DNA from: Chitinispirillaceae bacterium
GTDB lineage: Bacteria > Fibrobacterota > Chitinivibrionia > Chitinivibrionales > Chitinispirillaceae
NCBI GenBank assembly: GCA_016932075.1
Contig: JAFGDP010000107.1
Location: 1 to 61,547, forward strand
Reading direction: 5' to 3'
Length of the DNA stretch: 61,547 nucleotides
Shown here: positions 50,973 to 59,539 of the stretch, piece after piece
Position numbering within the stretch: position 1 is the first letter of the stretch
Layout: each line of letters starts with the position of its first letter
The notes under the pieces: model-generated
The model's input: the letters and a program-made list of their open reading frames with translations, nothing else
Told to the model about the DNA's origin: nothing
Database searches by the model: none
Made by a program: the position numbers and the translations under genes

Positions 50973-51242
50973 CTATTCGTTGACCTTGTTTTGAAGATCG
51001 TCGCGTTCCTGTTCGCTGGAATTCAGTTCAGACTGCTTGTTCTGGAGTTCCTGCTCGAGTTTCATGCGTTCTTGCCGGAGCTCAGACAGCTTCCGTTCGG
51101 CGCTTTCTGCGGAGGCGCGCGCTTCTTCGAGTTTGGATATGTCTTCAGTGCTTGGTTTTTTGGTACAGCCGGTCATGGCGGTAAACCCCACGATCAGTAA
51201 ACCGATGAAAAGAAAACGAGTTACCATCATCACTTTGTGCAT
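50973..51242 (-). CDS. Small coiled-coil lipoprotein
   Basis: An 89-residue lipoprotein with signal ending FTAMTGC (Cys about residue 24). The mature part is one continuous coiled coil with heptads (ISKLEEARASAESAERKL, MKLEQELQNKQSELNSSE), like Lpp-type spacers. The ATG at 51242 follows AGAGGAGG by six bases; upstream in-frame codons are not used. It probably links the outer membrane to peptidoglycan or supports the LysM protein encoded next to it. Confidence 0.8.
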   Translation of the reverse strand: MHKVMMVTRFLFIGLLIVGFTAMTGCTKKPSTEDISKLEEARASAESAERKLSELRQERMKLEQELQNKQSELNSSEQERDDLQNKVNE

Positions 51243-51395
51243 GTACATCCTCCTCTGGGCAATAACGCACCGTATCATCGAACGTGCAAATATCCTGGCA
51301 TAGTTATAGAATAATAGTTTTTTCATGAAGAGCAAGTCAAGAAAAATGAACAACGCAGGCAGTACGGCACCTGCAGACACGGCCTTGCGATCGCG

Positions 51396-52322
51396 TCAGA
51401 AAAAAAACTTCAGCCCGAGCTGCAGCAGCCGGTCATAGCTGAACCGGGGCACCCGGTCATCAGAATACTTGGAGGGATAGAGCGGAAGACGGTCCAGCGC
51501 AAAGGTCATAAACAGCATGCTTCCCTTGGCGCCCCTTCTGCAGCTGGCCTCCAGGTTCAACTCCTGCTTCAGGGCGATTCCCTCCCCTGCCGGATTGTCC
51601 GAAACATCAGTATGATACCCCAGCAGGGAAACGGTCCGTGCATTGACTATCCAGCCCGACCATTGCCAGAAACAGTACCTGAACTCAGCGGTCAGGTCGG
51701 CCACATAGGGATTAACCCCGTTGAGCTTACCCGAATGGACCAATCCGAAAAGCTCGCGGACATAGTATCCTGCCCGCACATACCATGACCACCGGTCGAA
51801 AAAGGTCCACTCCCGATTATCCAAGAGACCGGCCCAGTAGTCATATAACCGCATGTTTTTCGATCCAACGCCCAAATAGGGATTGTTGTAATAAACCGTG
51901 GGCAGCTCCTGGCGGTCGATCTGATGAAAGCAGAAATGGTCGATGCCGAACTGGAAATGCAGCGTGCCGCCACGGTATTCAAGGAGAGGGGTAATACCAT
52001 ACCCGATATCAATCGGGTCAAATACGATAAGGCCGGGCGTCTGTCCCATGCCGTTTTTAATCATGAAGGTCCATATCCACACTACCTTGTCCTCATAGGA
52101 TAGCAGGCCGAATTCAATGTCGGCCGTATTTTCGAGAAAATAGTGTTCCTTGTAATAAATGCTTTTATAGAACGCAAAGTACCTCAGTTCAGCGTCAACA
52201 TGGTATCCGGTGAGGAACTGAAACCGGGAGCATGAGGAATCTTCCATCGTTCGCGCGGGGAGTGTTGCCGGATTTAAAAGCCCTATCAGGCACAACAGGG
52301 CCCAGGTGATGTGAAACCTCAC
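51396..52322 (-). CDS. Predicted outer-membrane beta-barrel protein
   Basis: A 308-residue exported protein with signal peptide (TWALLCLIGLLNPATLPA), many aromatic amphipathic strands (LRYFAFYKSIYYKEHYFLE; WYVRAGYYVRELFGLV), and a C-terminal LGLKFFF typical of barrels. The start is GTG 52322, with AAAGGA five bases upstream. The reading frame extends back to 52475 but that part encodes the repeat element at 52437. It resembles phospholipid- or lipid-interacting barrels of the DUF1207 kind in its aromatic content, which is only a suggestion. It leads the four-gene unit ending in pgpH. Confidence 0.68.
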   Translation of the reverse strand: MRFHITWALLCLIGLLNPATLPARTMEDSSCSRFQFLTGYHVDAELRYFAFYKSIYYKEHYFLENTADIEFGLLSYEDKVVWIWTFMIKNGMGQTPGLIVFDPIDIGYGITPLLEYRGGTLHFQFGIDHFCFHQIDRQELPTVYYNNPYLGVGSKNMRLYDYWAGLLDNREWTFFDRWSWYVRAGYYVRELFGLVHSGKLNGVNPYVADLTAEFRYCFWQWSGWIVNARTVSLLGYHTDVSDNPAGEGIALKQELNLEASCRRGAKGSMLFMTFALDRLPLYPSKYSDDRVPRFSYDRLLQLGLKFFF

Positions 52323-52436
52323 GGCATTCCTTTCTCCAAGCGGCAGACAGCGGCAAAGGGGATTATGAAAAGCAATCATAGTGAACGGTAAAAGTATCGC
52401 TACATAATTACCTTCTCCCCTCTCATTCCTTATTCT

Positions 52437-52457
52437 CCCTCTCCCGTTGGGAGAGGG
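52437..52457. repeat. Palindromic hairpin repeat CCCTCTCCC-GTT-GGGAGAGGG
   Basis: A perfect nine-pair hairpin with a three-base loop, followed by TCGGGGTGAGGGA. This word is a widespread dispersed intergenic repeat type in many bacteria, where translated copies read PSPRPSPNGRG. It lies between the glycosyltransferase and barrel genes. Confidence 0.6.
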
Positions 52458-52570
52458 TCGGGGTGAGGGAATCAATGAGTAATGGTTACGTTATTCCTGT
52501 CGTCTACTATAACTCCCCTTTGAAACCGGCCTTTTATTTTTCCGTATTCGCCCCACCTCACCACCCCGTC

Positions 52571-53734
52571 CTAGGAATTGTAAACGCCAAGCGTCTGGTC
52601 GGCAATGGTGTCCCAGGAAAACACCGTCTCCACCGCGTTCCTGCCGTTCGCCCCCATCCAGCGGCCGTGTTCGAAATTGGCGAACAGGGAACCGATGCCC
52701 CAGGCAATGGAGTCGGGGTTGGGCCAGATCTTGAACCCGGTAACGTCGTGCCATACGATCTCCGACGGCCCTCCGATCGACGTCGCAATGACCGGTTTGC
52801 CCGCGGCCCATGCCTCGAGCACCACGATCCCGAACGGCTCGTTACGGCTGGGAATCACGACGCAATCAACTGATTTGTAAAGATCGATAAGCTCCCGGCG
52901 CCCGAACACGCCGTAGAAGCGGCAGGCATGGCTTATGCCGAGCTGACGCGCCCGGTTCTCCACATGGCCGCGCATGTCGCCATCGCCGGTCAGTATGAAC
53001 TTTGCCGACGGATGGCATTTCAGCACGTGCGGTACCGCCTCGATCAGCAGGTCCGGTCCCTTCTGGGAGGTCATGCGGCCCACGAACAGGGCGCAGGGGT
53101 CCATGGGACCCACCGAATATTTGGCCCGGATCGCGGCCGGATCAAGAAATCCGTTAAACTGGTCGTAAGAGATCCCGTTGTACATGACCGCGGCTTTCCA
53201 GTCCGGCACATTGTAGATCCACATGATCTCATTCTTGAGCGCGTTTGACACGGTAATGACACGATGCGCGTTGCAGGTCCCGTGGCGCTCGTGGTCCATG
53301 ATCCGGTGCGACCTGCCGCCGTAGAAGTTATTGCCGCACCGGCCGTATTCGGTGGAGTGCATGGTCAGAATGCCCTTCCTGCCCCTGCCCTGTTTTGCCC
53401 ATACCATCGCGTTCGAGGCCATCCAGTCATGCGCATGCACGATGTCGAAATGGCCGCCCATGTAGTCCTCGCACCCGAACAGTGAATTCACGAACGAACG
53501 GCACATGTTGTTAACGTCATCGATAAAATCGGCCGACCCATTGTAGGGGACGCGATGGTAATGAACGCCGTGGATCACGTCATACTGCCAGTCCCCGTTC
53601 CACCGCATGCGCGTGAACACATGGACCTCATGTCCCTTGCGCTGCTGCGCCGCGGCAAGCTCGGTCACATGGACCGCTACCCCTCCCACTGCAATCGAAT
53701 GCAGCGCCTCCCAGGCAAAATGAGCGATTTTCAT
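52571..53734 (-). CDS. GT4 glycosyltransferase, glycogen-synthase-like
   Basis: A 387-residue GT-B enzyme. The opening HFAWEALHSIAVGGVAVHVTELA has the donor loop of glycogen/starch-synthase-like GT4 enzymes. DIVHAHDWMASNAMVWAK and MHSTEYGRCGN follow. The C-terminal domain shows FVGRMTSQKGPDLLIEA, ILTGDGDM, and IPSRNEPFGIVVLEAWAAGKPVIAT with the E-x7-E catalytic motif. AAGGA precedes the ATG. It is the last gene of an operon with two GH57 proteins, so it probably elongates or makes an alpha-glucan or related oligosaccharide from ADP- or UDP-glucose. The exact product is not settled by sequence. Confidence 0.85.
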   Translation of the reverse strand: MKIAHFAWEALHSIAVGGVAVHVTELAAAQQRKGHEVHVFTRMRWNGDWQYDVIHGVHYHRVPYNGSADFIDDVNNMCRSFVNSLFGCEDYMGGHFDIVHAHDWMASNAMVWAKQGRGRKGILTMHSTEYGRCGNNFYGGRSHRIMDHERHGTCNAHRVITVSNALKNEIMWIYNVPDWKAAVMYNGISYDQFNGFLDPAAIRAKYSVGPMDPCALFVGRMTSQKGPDLLIEAVPHVLKCHPSAKFILTGDGDMRGHVENRARQLGISHACRFYGVFGRRELIDLYKSVDCVVIPSRNEPFGIVVLEAWAAGKPVIATSIGGPSEIVWHDVTGFKIWPNPDSIAWGIGSLFANFEHGRWMGANGRNAVETVFSWDTIADQTLGVYNS

Positions 53735-53769
53735 GCTGTTCCTTTCAGGACAACCCTGTGATCAGCGGC

Positions 53770-55236
53770 CTAAAAATCCCTTTCAAGAATCTCCTGCGCA
53801 CGCTTGCAGATCTCCCTTCCGTAGTCCACCCATACGCCCTGGCCCCAGTACCGGTAACAGCTGGTCTGGCTCATGAGCAGATGAAACAGCGCGTTCCTGA
53901 ACCGGTGTTCCGACGTCTTTACGCCCGGCTTGAGGGCCTTTTCATAAAACAGCGCGCTGACGCGGTCCATGGGCCCGAGCAGTTCATCGTATCCCCGCAC
54001 CCAGGAAATATTATTTGTCCAGCTCCCGCCCTCCATATGAAAGCGGCCGTCCTCTTTTTTGAGCTCATCGATTGCTTTCGAGAGCCTTTCAGGACCGTCA
54101 CCGGGCTGCACCCTGTCCCAGATCCGTTTCTGCAGGATCGGCTGCAGCACCGGCAGATCTTTCTCCGCGATACCCAGCGCGGACAGGTGCTCGAGGTATT
54201 CCGATACGTTCATGAGCGGCGTCTCGCTCCCCGAGCTTTCCCTGACCACCTCTTTGTACTTGTGCGGGAATTCGTTCATCATCACGCCGCCGTTCTCGCC
54301 GTCCGCGATCTGCGTTACGAGCGGCGGCACCTGCTTTCCGGCCAGCTCCCATCGTGAAAGACCCAGCGCCTCGTAATAGGGCTGCATCTGCGCCACGAGC
54401 TTGGTATCGCTCCCCTGCGTTTTGATTATCGCAATGATAGAGGATGTCTCTCCCGATGAGCTGGTGCAAACCAACCGGTGCGGGATATGCTTTTTTTCCG
54501 GTCCGGCGCCGTTTTCGGGACGCTCGACCGAATGCTCCTGCACCAGAACCCATTGAAATCCGCACTCTGTCAAGGTCTTTACATATTCATACGCGACGTC
54601 AGGATGGTTGGGAAGCGCCATCTCCGCCGGAGAAAAGCCGCGCACCCGCTCGAGCGCCTCAAGACCGAACAGCGCGGCAAAGTGCTGCTGCCACGCCAGC
54701 ACATGCAGCCGGAAATCCTGCACCGGCGTGGACGGAGCGACCGCATGGCCCCACGGGCATCCCAGCCACTCCACGCAGTGACGGTACGCCGGATCATTGG
54801 TTATTCTGCCCAGGCTCTCAAAAACATCGTTGAGACCCATGTTGCGCAGGCCGTGAAGCAGCACCCCGGAATAATCAAGCATGACGCGCGGCTGCTTTCC
54901 TTCGGCCACCAGTTCGGGGATAAACTCCCCCATGCGCCTGTAGCACCAGTGAAACACCGGTGCATTGTGGTTGTCGCCGATGCCCTGGTTGTCCATCATG
55001 TGTTTGAGGTTGGAGATGATCGCGGCGGTCCTCAGGTCCGCGCCTCCGGCAGGAATGAGCGGCTGCTGCATGTGCAGCGCGATCGCGGCGGCGCTTTTGA
55101 TCCTCCCGAAATCGATCCCGCCCTGCTTCCCGAACAGCCCCTTTGTGCTGCCGTTACGCATGGCTTTTTTCACCGGCTCCTCGGACCCTGAAATGTTCGG
55201 AACGCCTTCCAGATATTCCGGAATGGACGGGGACAT
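53770..55236 (-). CDS. GH57-like protein (alpha-glucan enzyme)
   Basis: A 488-residue cytoplasmic protein of the GH57 type. It has a nucleophile-like motif in GFSPAEMALPNHPDV near residue 205 and the acid motif TQIADGENGGVMMNEFP near 315. The first GH57 region (HQP) appears diverged (RIKSAAAIALHMQQP), so catalysis needs proof. The preferred ATG at 55236 has GGGAGA seven bases upstream; an ATG at 55242 overlaps the preceding stop (ATGA). It lies between a canonical GH57 gene and the GT4 gene. Roles in branching, transfer or debranching of alpha-glucan are typical of GH57. Confidence 0.78.
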   Translation of the reverse strand: MSPSIPEYLEGVPNISGSEEPVKKAMRNGSTKGLFGKQGGIDFGRIKSAAAIALHMQQPLIPAGGADLRTAAIISNLKHMMDNQGIGDNHNAPVFHWCYRRMGEFIPELVAEGKQPRVMLDYSGVLLHGLRNMGLNDVFESLGRITNDPAYRHCVEWLGCPWGHAVAPSTPVQDFRLHVLAWQQHFAALFGLEALERVRGFSPAEMALPNHPDVAYEYVKTLTECGFQWVLVQEHSVERPENGAGPEKKHIPHRLVCTSSSGETSSIIAIIKTQGSDTKLVAQMQPYYEALGLSRWELAGKQVPPLVTQIADGENGGVMMNEFPHKYKEVVRESSGSETPLMNVSEYLEHLSALGIAEKDLPVLQPILQKRIWDRVQPGDGPERLSKAIDELKKEDGRFHMEGGSWTNNISWVRGYDELLGPMDRVSALFYEKALKPGVKTSEHRFRNALFHLLMSQTSCYRYWGQGVWVDYGREICKRAQEILERDF

Positions 55237-55238
55237 CG

Positions 55239-56462
55239 TCATTCTCCCTTCCCCGCACCGTTCGCTTCGGGCACGGGATCATTGATTTTCCTCTCAACTT
55301 CCTGCAGATAATCCATGGCCAAGTTGAGATCAAGGTTGCTCTTGTCAACCCACTCCTCGCCCCAGTAAAAATTGCAGCTGGTCTGGGCGCGGAGCAGGCG
55401 CCAGTAGGCCTCATTAAGCAGATGGTCGTGTCCTGCGCAGCCGGCGCTCGAACACACCAGGCCTTTCAGCCGGTGGTAGAGCCTGCTCGTCTCCTCCACC
55501 CGCTTGAGCGTCTCCTTCTGCCTGCGCGATCCGGTCCACTGCAAAAAGCCGGCCCCGTGGTGCCAGCCCGTGTTCCAGGCGCCGGTGTTCACCTGCACCT
55601 GTCCCGATGCACCGTATTTGTCTAGATACTCGCCGATAAACGACGGCCGTATGTTGCACTCATTCTTCCTGACCCGGCTGCAATAGTCGCGATAAAAATA
55701 TTCCCAGAAATTGGCCTTGGGATTGGTGTTGCGGAACCAGCCCCCGTTTTCGCCGTCAGTACAGGTGGTGACCAGAGGAGGAAAATCACACCATCTGGTC
55801 CGCTCGTTCACCTCCATGGCGAACCAGCCCCAGTCCATTCCCGCCTCCTGCGCATCCGAAAGCTCCCGGTCGCGCACCACCACGATGATTTCATCGTTGC
55901 CGTACCGCGCGTAGTGCGGACGGTACCGCACCTCTTCCCAGCGCATCGGACCGAGCGGCTCGACATGGTTGCTGTCAACCAGCACGTACCGGTATCCCAT
56001 TTTGCACAGCATCGGGATCATCTCCATGCAGAACCCCATTTCAGGCGGCCAGAATCCCGAAAACTGCGGCCGCCAGAAAAGGTGCCTGCCGATCCCGAGC
56101 CAGCGCTGGCACTGTTCTTCCCAGTCATCTGCCGGAATGAGCGGTACTACCGGATGATAGTAGGCCGTTCCCAGCACCTCGAACAGCGAGGTGTTCTGTA
56201 GATACCAGAGCAGGTCGCCGCACTTTACTATGCCGTATACCCTGCCCTGAAATGCAGGATCGGAAAGGGTCTCAAGCAGCGTGCCGGAAAGCGAAATATG
56301 CACCCGCGCCACATCCTCATACCCCCAGAGCACGCGCGGCATGCGGTCCATTGCCCATAATATCTCCTTGGCCTCCCAGCGGTTGTGCTCCCACAGGAAA
56401 TCAAGGTTTCCCGCAGGCTGGTGGAAATTCAGGACAAGGCTGTGATAAATCTGTTCAGGCAT
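55239..56462 (-). CDS. GH57 glycoside hydrolase
   Basis: A 407-residue intracellular GH57 enzyme with all five conserved regions recognisable: NFHQP (12-16), the YYHPVVPLI region near 101, the nucleophile Glu141 in FWPPEMGF, catalytic Asp236 in CTDGENGG, and the terminal aromatic helix (LRAQTSCNFYWGEEWVDKSN). Members are alpha-amylases, 4-alpha-glucanotransferases, branching enzymes or amylopullulanases. The short length fits the small amylase-like or branching group. It is first in the operon with a second GH57 and a GT4, whose stop and start overlap or nearly touch. Confidence 0.9.
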   Translation of the reverse strand: MPEQIYHSLVLNFHQPAGNLDFLWEHNRWEAKEILWAMDRMPRVLWGYEDVARVHISLSGTLLETLSDPAFQGRVYGIVKCGDLLWYLQNTSLFEVLGTAYYHPVVPLIPADDWEEQCQRWLGIGRHLFWRPQFSGFWPPEMGFCMEMIPMLCKMGYRYVLVDSNHVEPLGPMRWEEVRYRPHYARYGNDEIIVVVRDRELSDAQEAGMDWGWFAMEVNERTRWCDFPPLVTTCTDGENGGWFRNTNPKANFWEYFYRDYCSRVRKNECNIRPSFIGEYLDKYGASGQVQVNTGAWNTGWHHGAGFLQWTGSRRQKETLKRVEETSRLYHRLKGLVCSSAGCAGHDHLLNEAYWRLLRAQTSCNFYWGEEWVDKSNLDLNLAMDYLQEVERKINDPVPEANGAGKGE

Positions 56463-56745
56463 AAGGCCCTGTAATAATACATTGTTCGGAGGGAAAAATA
56501 AATACTACCCAGTAAAACATCAGCGTTTTGTTGTTATAATTAAAAACGGGAATTTTTATGAACATCATCAAAATACTATCATCGGTATCAATAGCACTAT
56601 CAGTGTGTAGAAGACCGGTAATGCGAAATAACGATAAAGCAGATCATTTGAAAAGAAATGTTGACCGTTTTCAACGGTAACCATACGTATGCTAACGATT
56701 GTAACTGGACATGATAAATAATTTCAAATAAATAATTCTTCTCAC

Positions 56746-58254
56746 CTATTTTTTCAACACTTCCACCGCCTCTCCCCTCTCCTTCAGCACCTTCAGGTAT
56801 TTCTCCGGGTCCTTCAGAAACGTGGCATTGCACCCTGCGCAGCAGAAATAGATCCGCCTGCCCTTGTAATCCACGAAGATCTCTTTATTGATCTCGCCGC
56901 CCATGACCGGACAGGTCTTTTGCGGAACCAGGCGCGTTTTTTGTGCGTGTTTCCCGTTCGCATCATGCTGAGGTTCCGCGGTCGCTGCAGCAGGGTTCAT
57001 CATGCTCGGCTTGCCGGCGAGCTGCGCCGCGGCGTCGATCTTGAACACGCCGTTCACCGCTATTTCCTCTCCCTGCTCAAGACCGTCGGTTACCACGTAA
57101 AAATCGCCGGCTGCCGGGCCAAGTTCGATTTCACGATAAGCAAAAACAGGCTGTTCGCGATGCGGCGCTTTCACAAACACCACGGAGCGTTTGCCGGTCC
57201 AGAGCAGCGCGGTTTTGGGTATGAGCAGGTTTTTCATGTTGCCCGCCACACGGGACTCGACCACGCCGCGTGCAAACATCCCGGGTTTGAGCAGGAGTCC
57301 GGGGTTGCGGATTCCGACCCGTACCTGAGCGACGCGCGTTGTAGGATCGATGAGCGGATCGATAAAGGCGACGCGGCTCGCGAACTTTTTACCGGGCAAT
57401 GATTGGACCGTAAACGCTACCCTGTCGCCTTTTTTGATCCATGGAAGATCGCTCTCGTACGCCTCGAACATGACCCATATCCGCGCCAAGTCAACCACCC
57501 TAAACAGGGCGCTCCCTTCCTTGACATAATCGCCCAGGGCCACGTTGCGTTTGGTGACCGTTCCGGCAATAGGCGAAAGAATATCGAAACTGCTCCGGGG
57601 AGCGGCGCTCTGTTCGATCGCGTCGATCTGCTCCTCGGTCAGGTCCCAGAGCCTGAGCTTGGTGCGCGCCGCGTTGTACAGGTCCGGCGAAGCGGATTTG
57701 TACGTGCGCGCCTCGCGCAGCTCCCGCTGCGCGGTCACCAGCGCGGGTGAATAGATGGCGGCGAGCTTCTCCCCCTTTGCCACGTCCTGCCCGGTAAAGT
57801 TGACAAAAAGTTTTTCAATGCGTCCGCCGAACCGGGCGGTCAGCTCAGCGATATTCCGTTCGTCGGGTTTCACCCGGCCCAGAAGAGCGATCTCCTTGTC
57901 CGGGTATGATTTTTTCACCACCATGGTCTGGATGTCGGCGATCTTCATAGCCGCATCGGTCATCCGTATTTCATCGGGCGACGCGCCGGTTTCGTCATTC
58001 CCGGTCTGGTCAAGGGGAACGAGATCCATGGCGCAGATGGGACATTTACCCGGATGGTCCATTCGTATCTGGGGATGCATCGAACAGGTCCAGATGCTCT
58101 TCTTTTCCTGAGGCGTGCGCTCCACAACTGCAGATGATTGCGCGCGGTGTTCGGCAGGGCCGTGGAAAAACAGCCATCCGAAAAACAGGCCGAAGACCAG
58201 CGCCGTTCCCGCGATGACCACTTCCTGCCGCTTTGGTTTCAATTTCCATTTCAT
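56746..58254 (-). CDS. cusB: CusB-type RND adaptor with two heavy-metal domains
   Basis: A 502-residue periplasmic adaptor of a CusCBA-type Cu(I)/Ag(I) or Zn/Co efflux pump. After the membrane anchor (VIAGTALVFGLFFGWLFF), residues about 55-85 form a heavy-metal-binding domain (WTCSMHPQIRMDHPGKCPICAMDLVPL pattern: CSMHP and CPICAMDL). Then come the membrane-fusion barrel and hairpin domains (IAELTARFGGRIEKLFV, GTVTKRNVALGDYV). Unusually, the C terminus carries a YHS/TRASH-like domain with CPVMGGEI and FCCAGCNATFLKDP. It is 28 bases after cusC, the last gene of the operon. Confidence 0.9.
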   Translation of the reverse strand: MKWKLKPKRQEVVIAGTALVFGLFFGWLFFHGPAEHRAQSSAVVERTPQEKKSIWTCSMHPQIRMDHPGKCPICAMDLVPLDQTGNDETGASPDEIRMTDAAMKIADIQTMVVKKSYPDKEIALLGRVKPDERNIAELTARFGGRIEKLFVNFTGQDVAKGEKLAAIYSPALVTAQRELREARTYKSASPDLYNAARTKLRLWDLTEEQIDAIEQSAAPRSSFDILSPIAGTVTKRNVALGDYVKEGSALFRVVDLARIWVMFEAYESDLPWIKKGDRVAFTVQSLPGKKFASRVAFIDPLIDPTTRVAQVRVGIRNPGLLLKPGMFARGVVESRVAGNMKNLLIPKTALLWTGKRSVVFVKAPHREQPVFAYREIELGPAAGDFYVVTDGLEQGEEIAVNGVFKIDAAAQLAGKPSMMNPAAATAEPQHDANGKHAQKTRLVPQKTCPVMGGEINKEIFVDYKGRRIYFCCAGCNATFLKDPEKYLKVLKERGEAVEVLKK

Positions 58255-58282
58255 ACCAATCTTCCTCCCATGGGCCGCCCGG

Positions 58283-59539
58283 TCAATGGCCCATTAAATG
58301 GTCAATGAACGCAATCGCCGCGCCCTTGTCGGCGCGGGCCTTTTCCAGCTCGAGCCGGTGGCCCAACAGCTTCCGTTCCATGCGGAGCAGTTCGGCAAAG
58401 TCAGCGCCGCTGGTTTCGTAATTGGCGCGCAGCATGTTCAGGGCTTTTTGGGCCCGGATCACCTGTTCACCATGCAATCGTATGCGGCGAGCGGCGTCCC
58501 GGTACTCCTTGTCGGTTTTTGCAAAGGCCGCTTCGAGCAGGTTGATCCTGTCGCGCTTTTCATTATTTGCCGATTGCCGCAGCAGCGCCGCCTCCTTGAC
58601 CATGGCCCGGTATTTGGTACGGTAGAGCGGCAGTGAAATGCTGATCATGGGAAACATGATCGCATCGTTTCCGGATTCCCCGGAAGCAGCCATGGAACCT
58701 GAGCTTTTACCGACAATGACGTAATCCATACCGAGCATAAGGTTCGGCAGGCCTGATTTTTTCGCGGCTTTTGCCTGTTTTTCATACGATGATTCCGTCA
58801 AATCCAGGCGGAGTATCCGGTGATTGTTTGACCTGATACTGTCCAGCATCGCGCTGCGACCAAGGGTATGGTCGGCAATGAAAAGAGAATCAGGTATTGC
58901 AACGGCACGATCCGTGTCTGCGTTACACAGGTTATTAAACGTGACCGTAAGCGCGGCACGATGATCATCGAGAAGCGCGCGCTGATTCTCCAGGTCCGCT
59001 ATCTCCATCTCAACCCTGAGCACGTCAACCGATGATGCCAGACCCGCCTCCACCTTGATAAGGGCGAGCTTTCTGAAGGTGCCCAGCAGGGTGATGTTCT
59101 CCTGGGTTATGCCGGTCGCCTTTCGCGTGAAATAAAGGGCATAGTAGGCCGCTTTGACGTCAAAGAACAAACGGGATTTCGCTTCCTCGAACGTTTCATA
59201 CTTCGCTTTCGCCATTGCCGCAGCAGCGTCCTTTTTGGAACCGAGCGTGCCGAACCACGGAAACATCTGCGACACTGAAAAACGCGCCTGTTGCGGACCC
59301 ACGCGGGTTTCAACGGGTCGGATAAAATACCCGAAGGTCACCTGCGGGTCCGGAAGCGCCCCCACCTGAGGAACCTTTTCAAGCGCGGCCAGGTACTCGT
59401 TGAACCGGGCCTTGAGACCGGGATTGTTTTCGGCGGCCGTGGCGAGATACCCGTCGAGCCGGTCGCCCGCTGCCAGTGATACCATGCCCGCGCACACGGC
59501 AAGGAAAAAAACGCTGTTTATGCTCCGTGGATTGTTCAT
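58283..59539 (-). CDS. cusC: TolC-family outer-membrane factor (CusC-like)
   Basis: A 418-residue protein with signal peptide (INSVFFLAVCAGMVSLAAG) and the long helical repeats of TolC-type channels (AALEKVPQVGALPDPQVTFG; EEAKSRLFFDVKAAYYALYF; VEAGLASSVDVLRVEMEIADLENQRALL). The first half-repeat's LPDPQ motif is typical. It forms the outer-membrane duct of the tripartite pump. The ATG at 59539 overlaps the cusA stop by four bases (ATGA), and AAAGGA lies upstream. Some family members of this length lack the lipoprotein Cys of true CusC, as here, so 'CusC-like' is safest. Confidence 0.85.
   Translation of the reverse strand: MNNPRSINSVFFLAVCAGMVSLAAGDRLDGYLATAAENNPGLKARFNEYLAALEKVPQVGALPDPQVTFGYFIRPVETRVGPQQARFSVSQMFPWFGTLGSKKDAAAAMAKAKYETFEEAKSRLFFDVKAAYYALYFTRKATGITQENITLLGTFRKLALIKVEAGLASSVDVLRVEMEIADLENQRALLDDHRAALTVTFNNLCNADTDRAVAIPDSLFIADHTLGRSAMLDSIRSNNHRILRLDLTESSYEKQAKAAKKSGLPNLMLGMDYVIVGKSSGSMAASGESGNDAIMFPMISISLPLYRTKYRAMVKEAALLRQSANNEKRDRINLLEAAFAKTDKEYRDAARRIRLHGEQVIRAQKALNMLRANYETSGADFAELLRMERKLLGHRLELEKARADKGAAIAFIDHLMGH

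Noticed and set aside
52323..52475. N-terminal extension of the barrel protein reading PSPRPSPNGRG
   Set aside because: This is the translation of the palindromic repeat at 52437-52457; the GTG at 52322 with AAAGGA before it gives a proper signal peptide.
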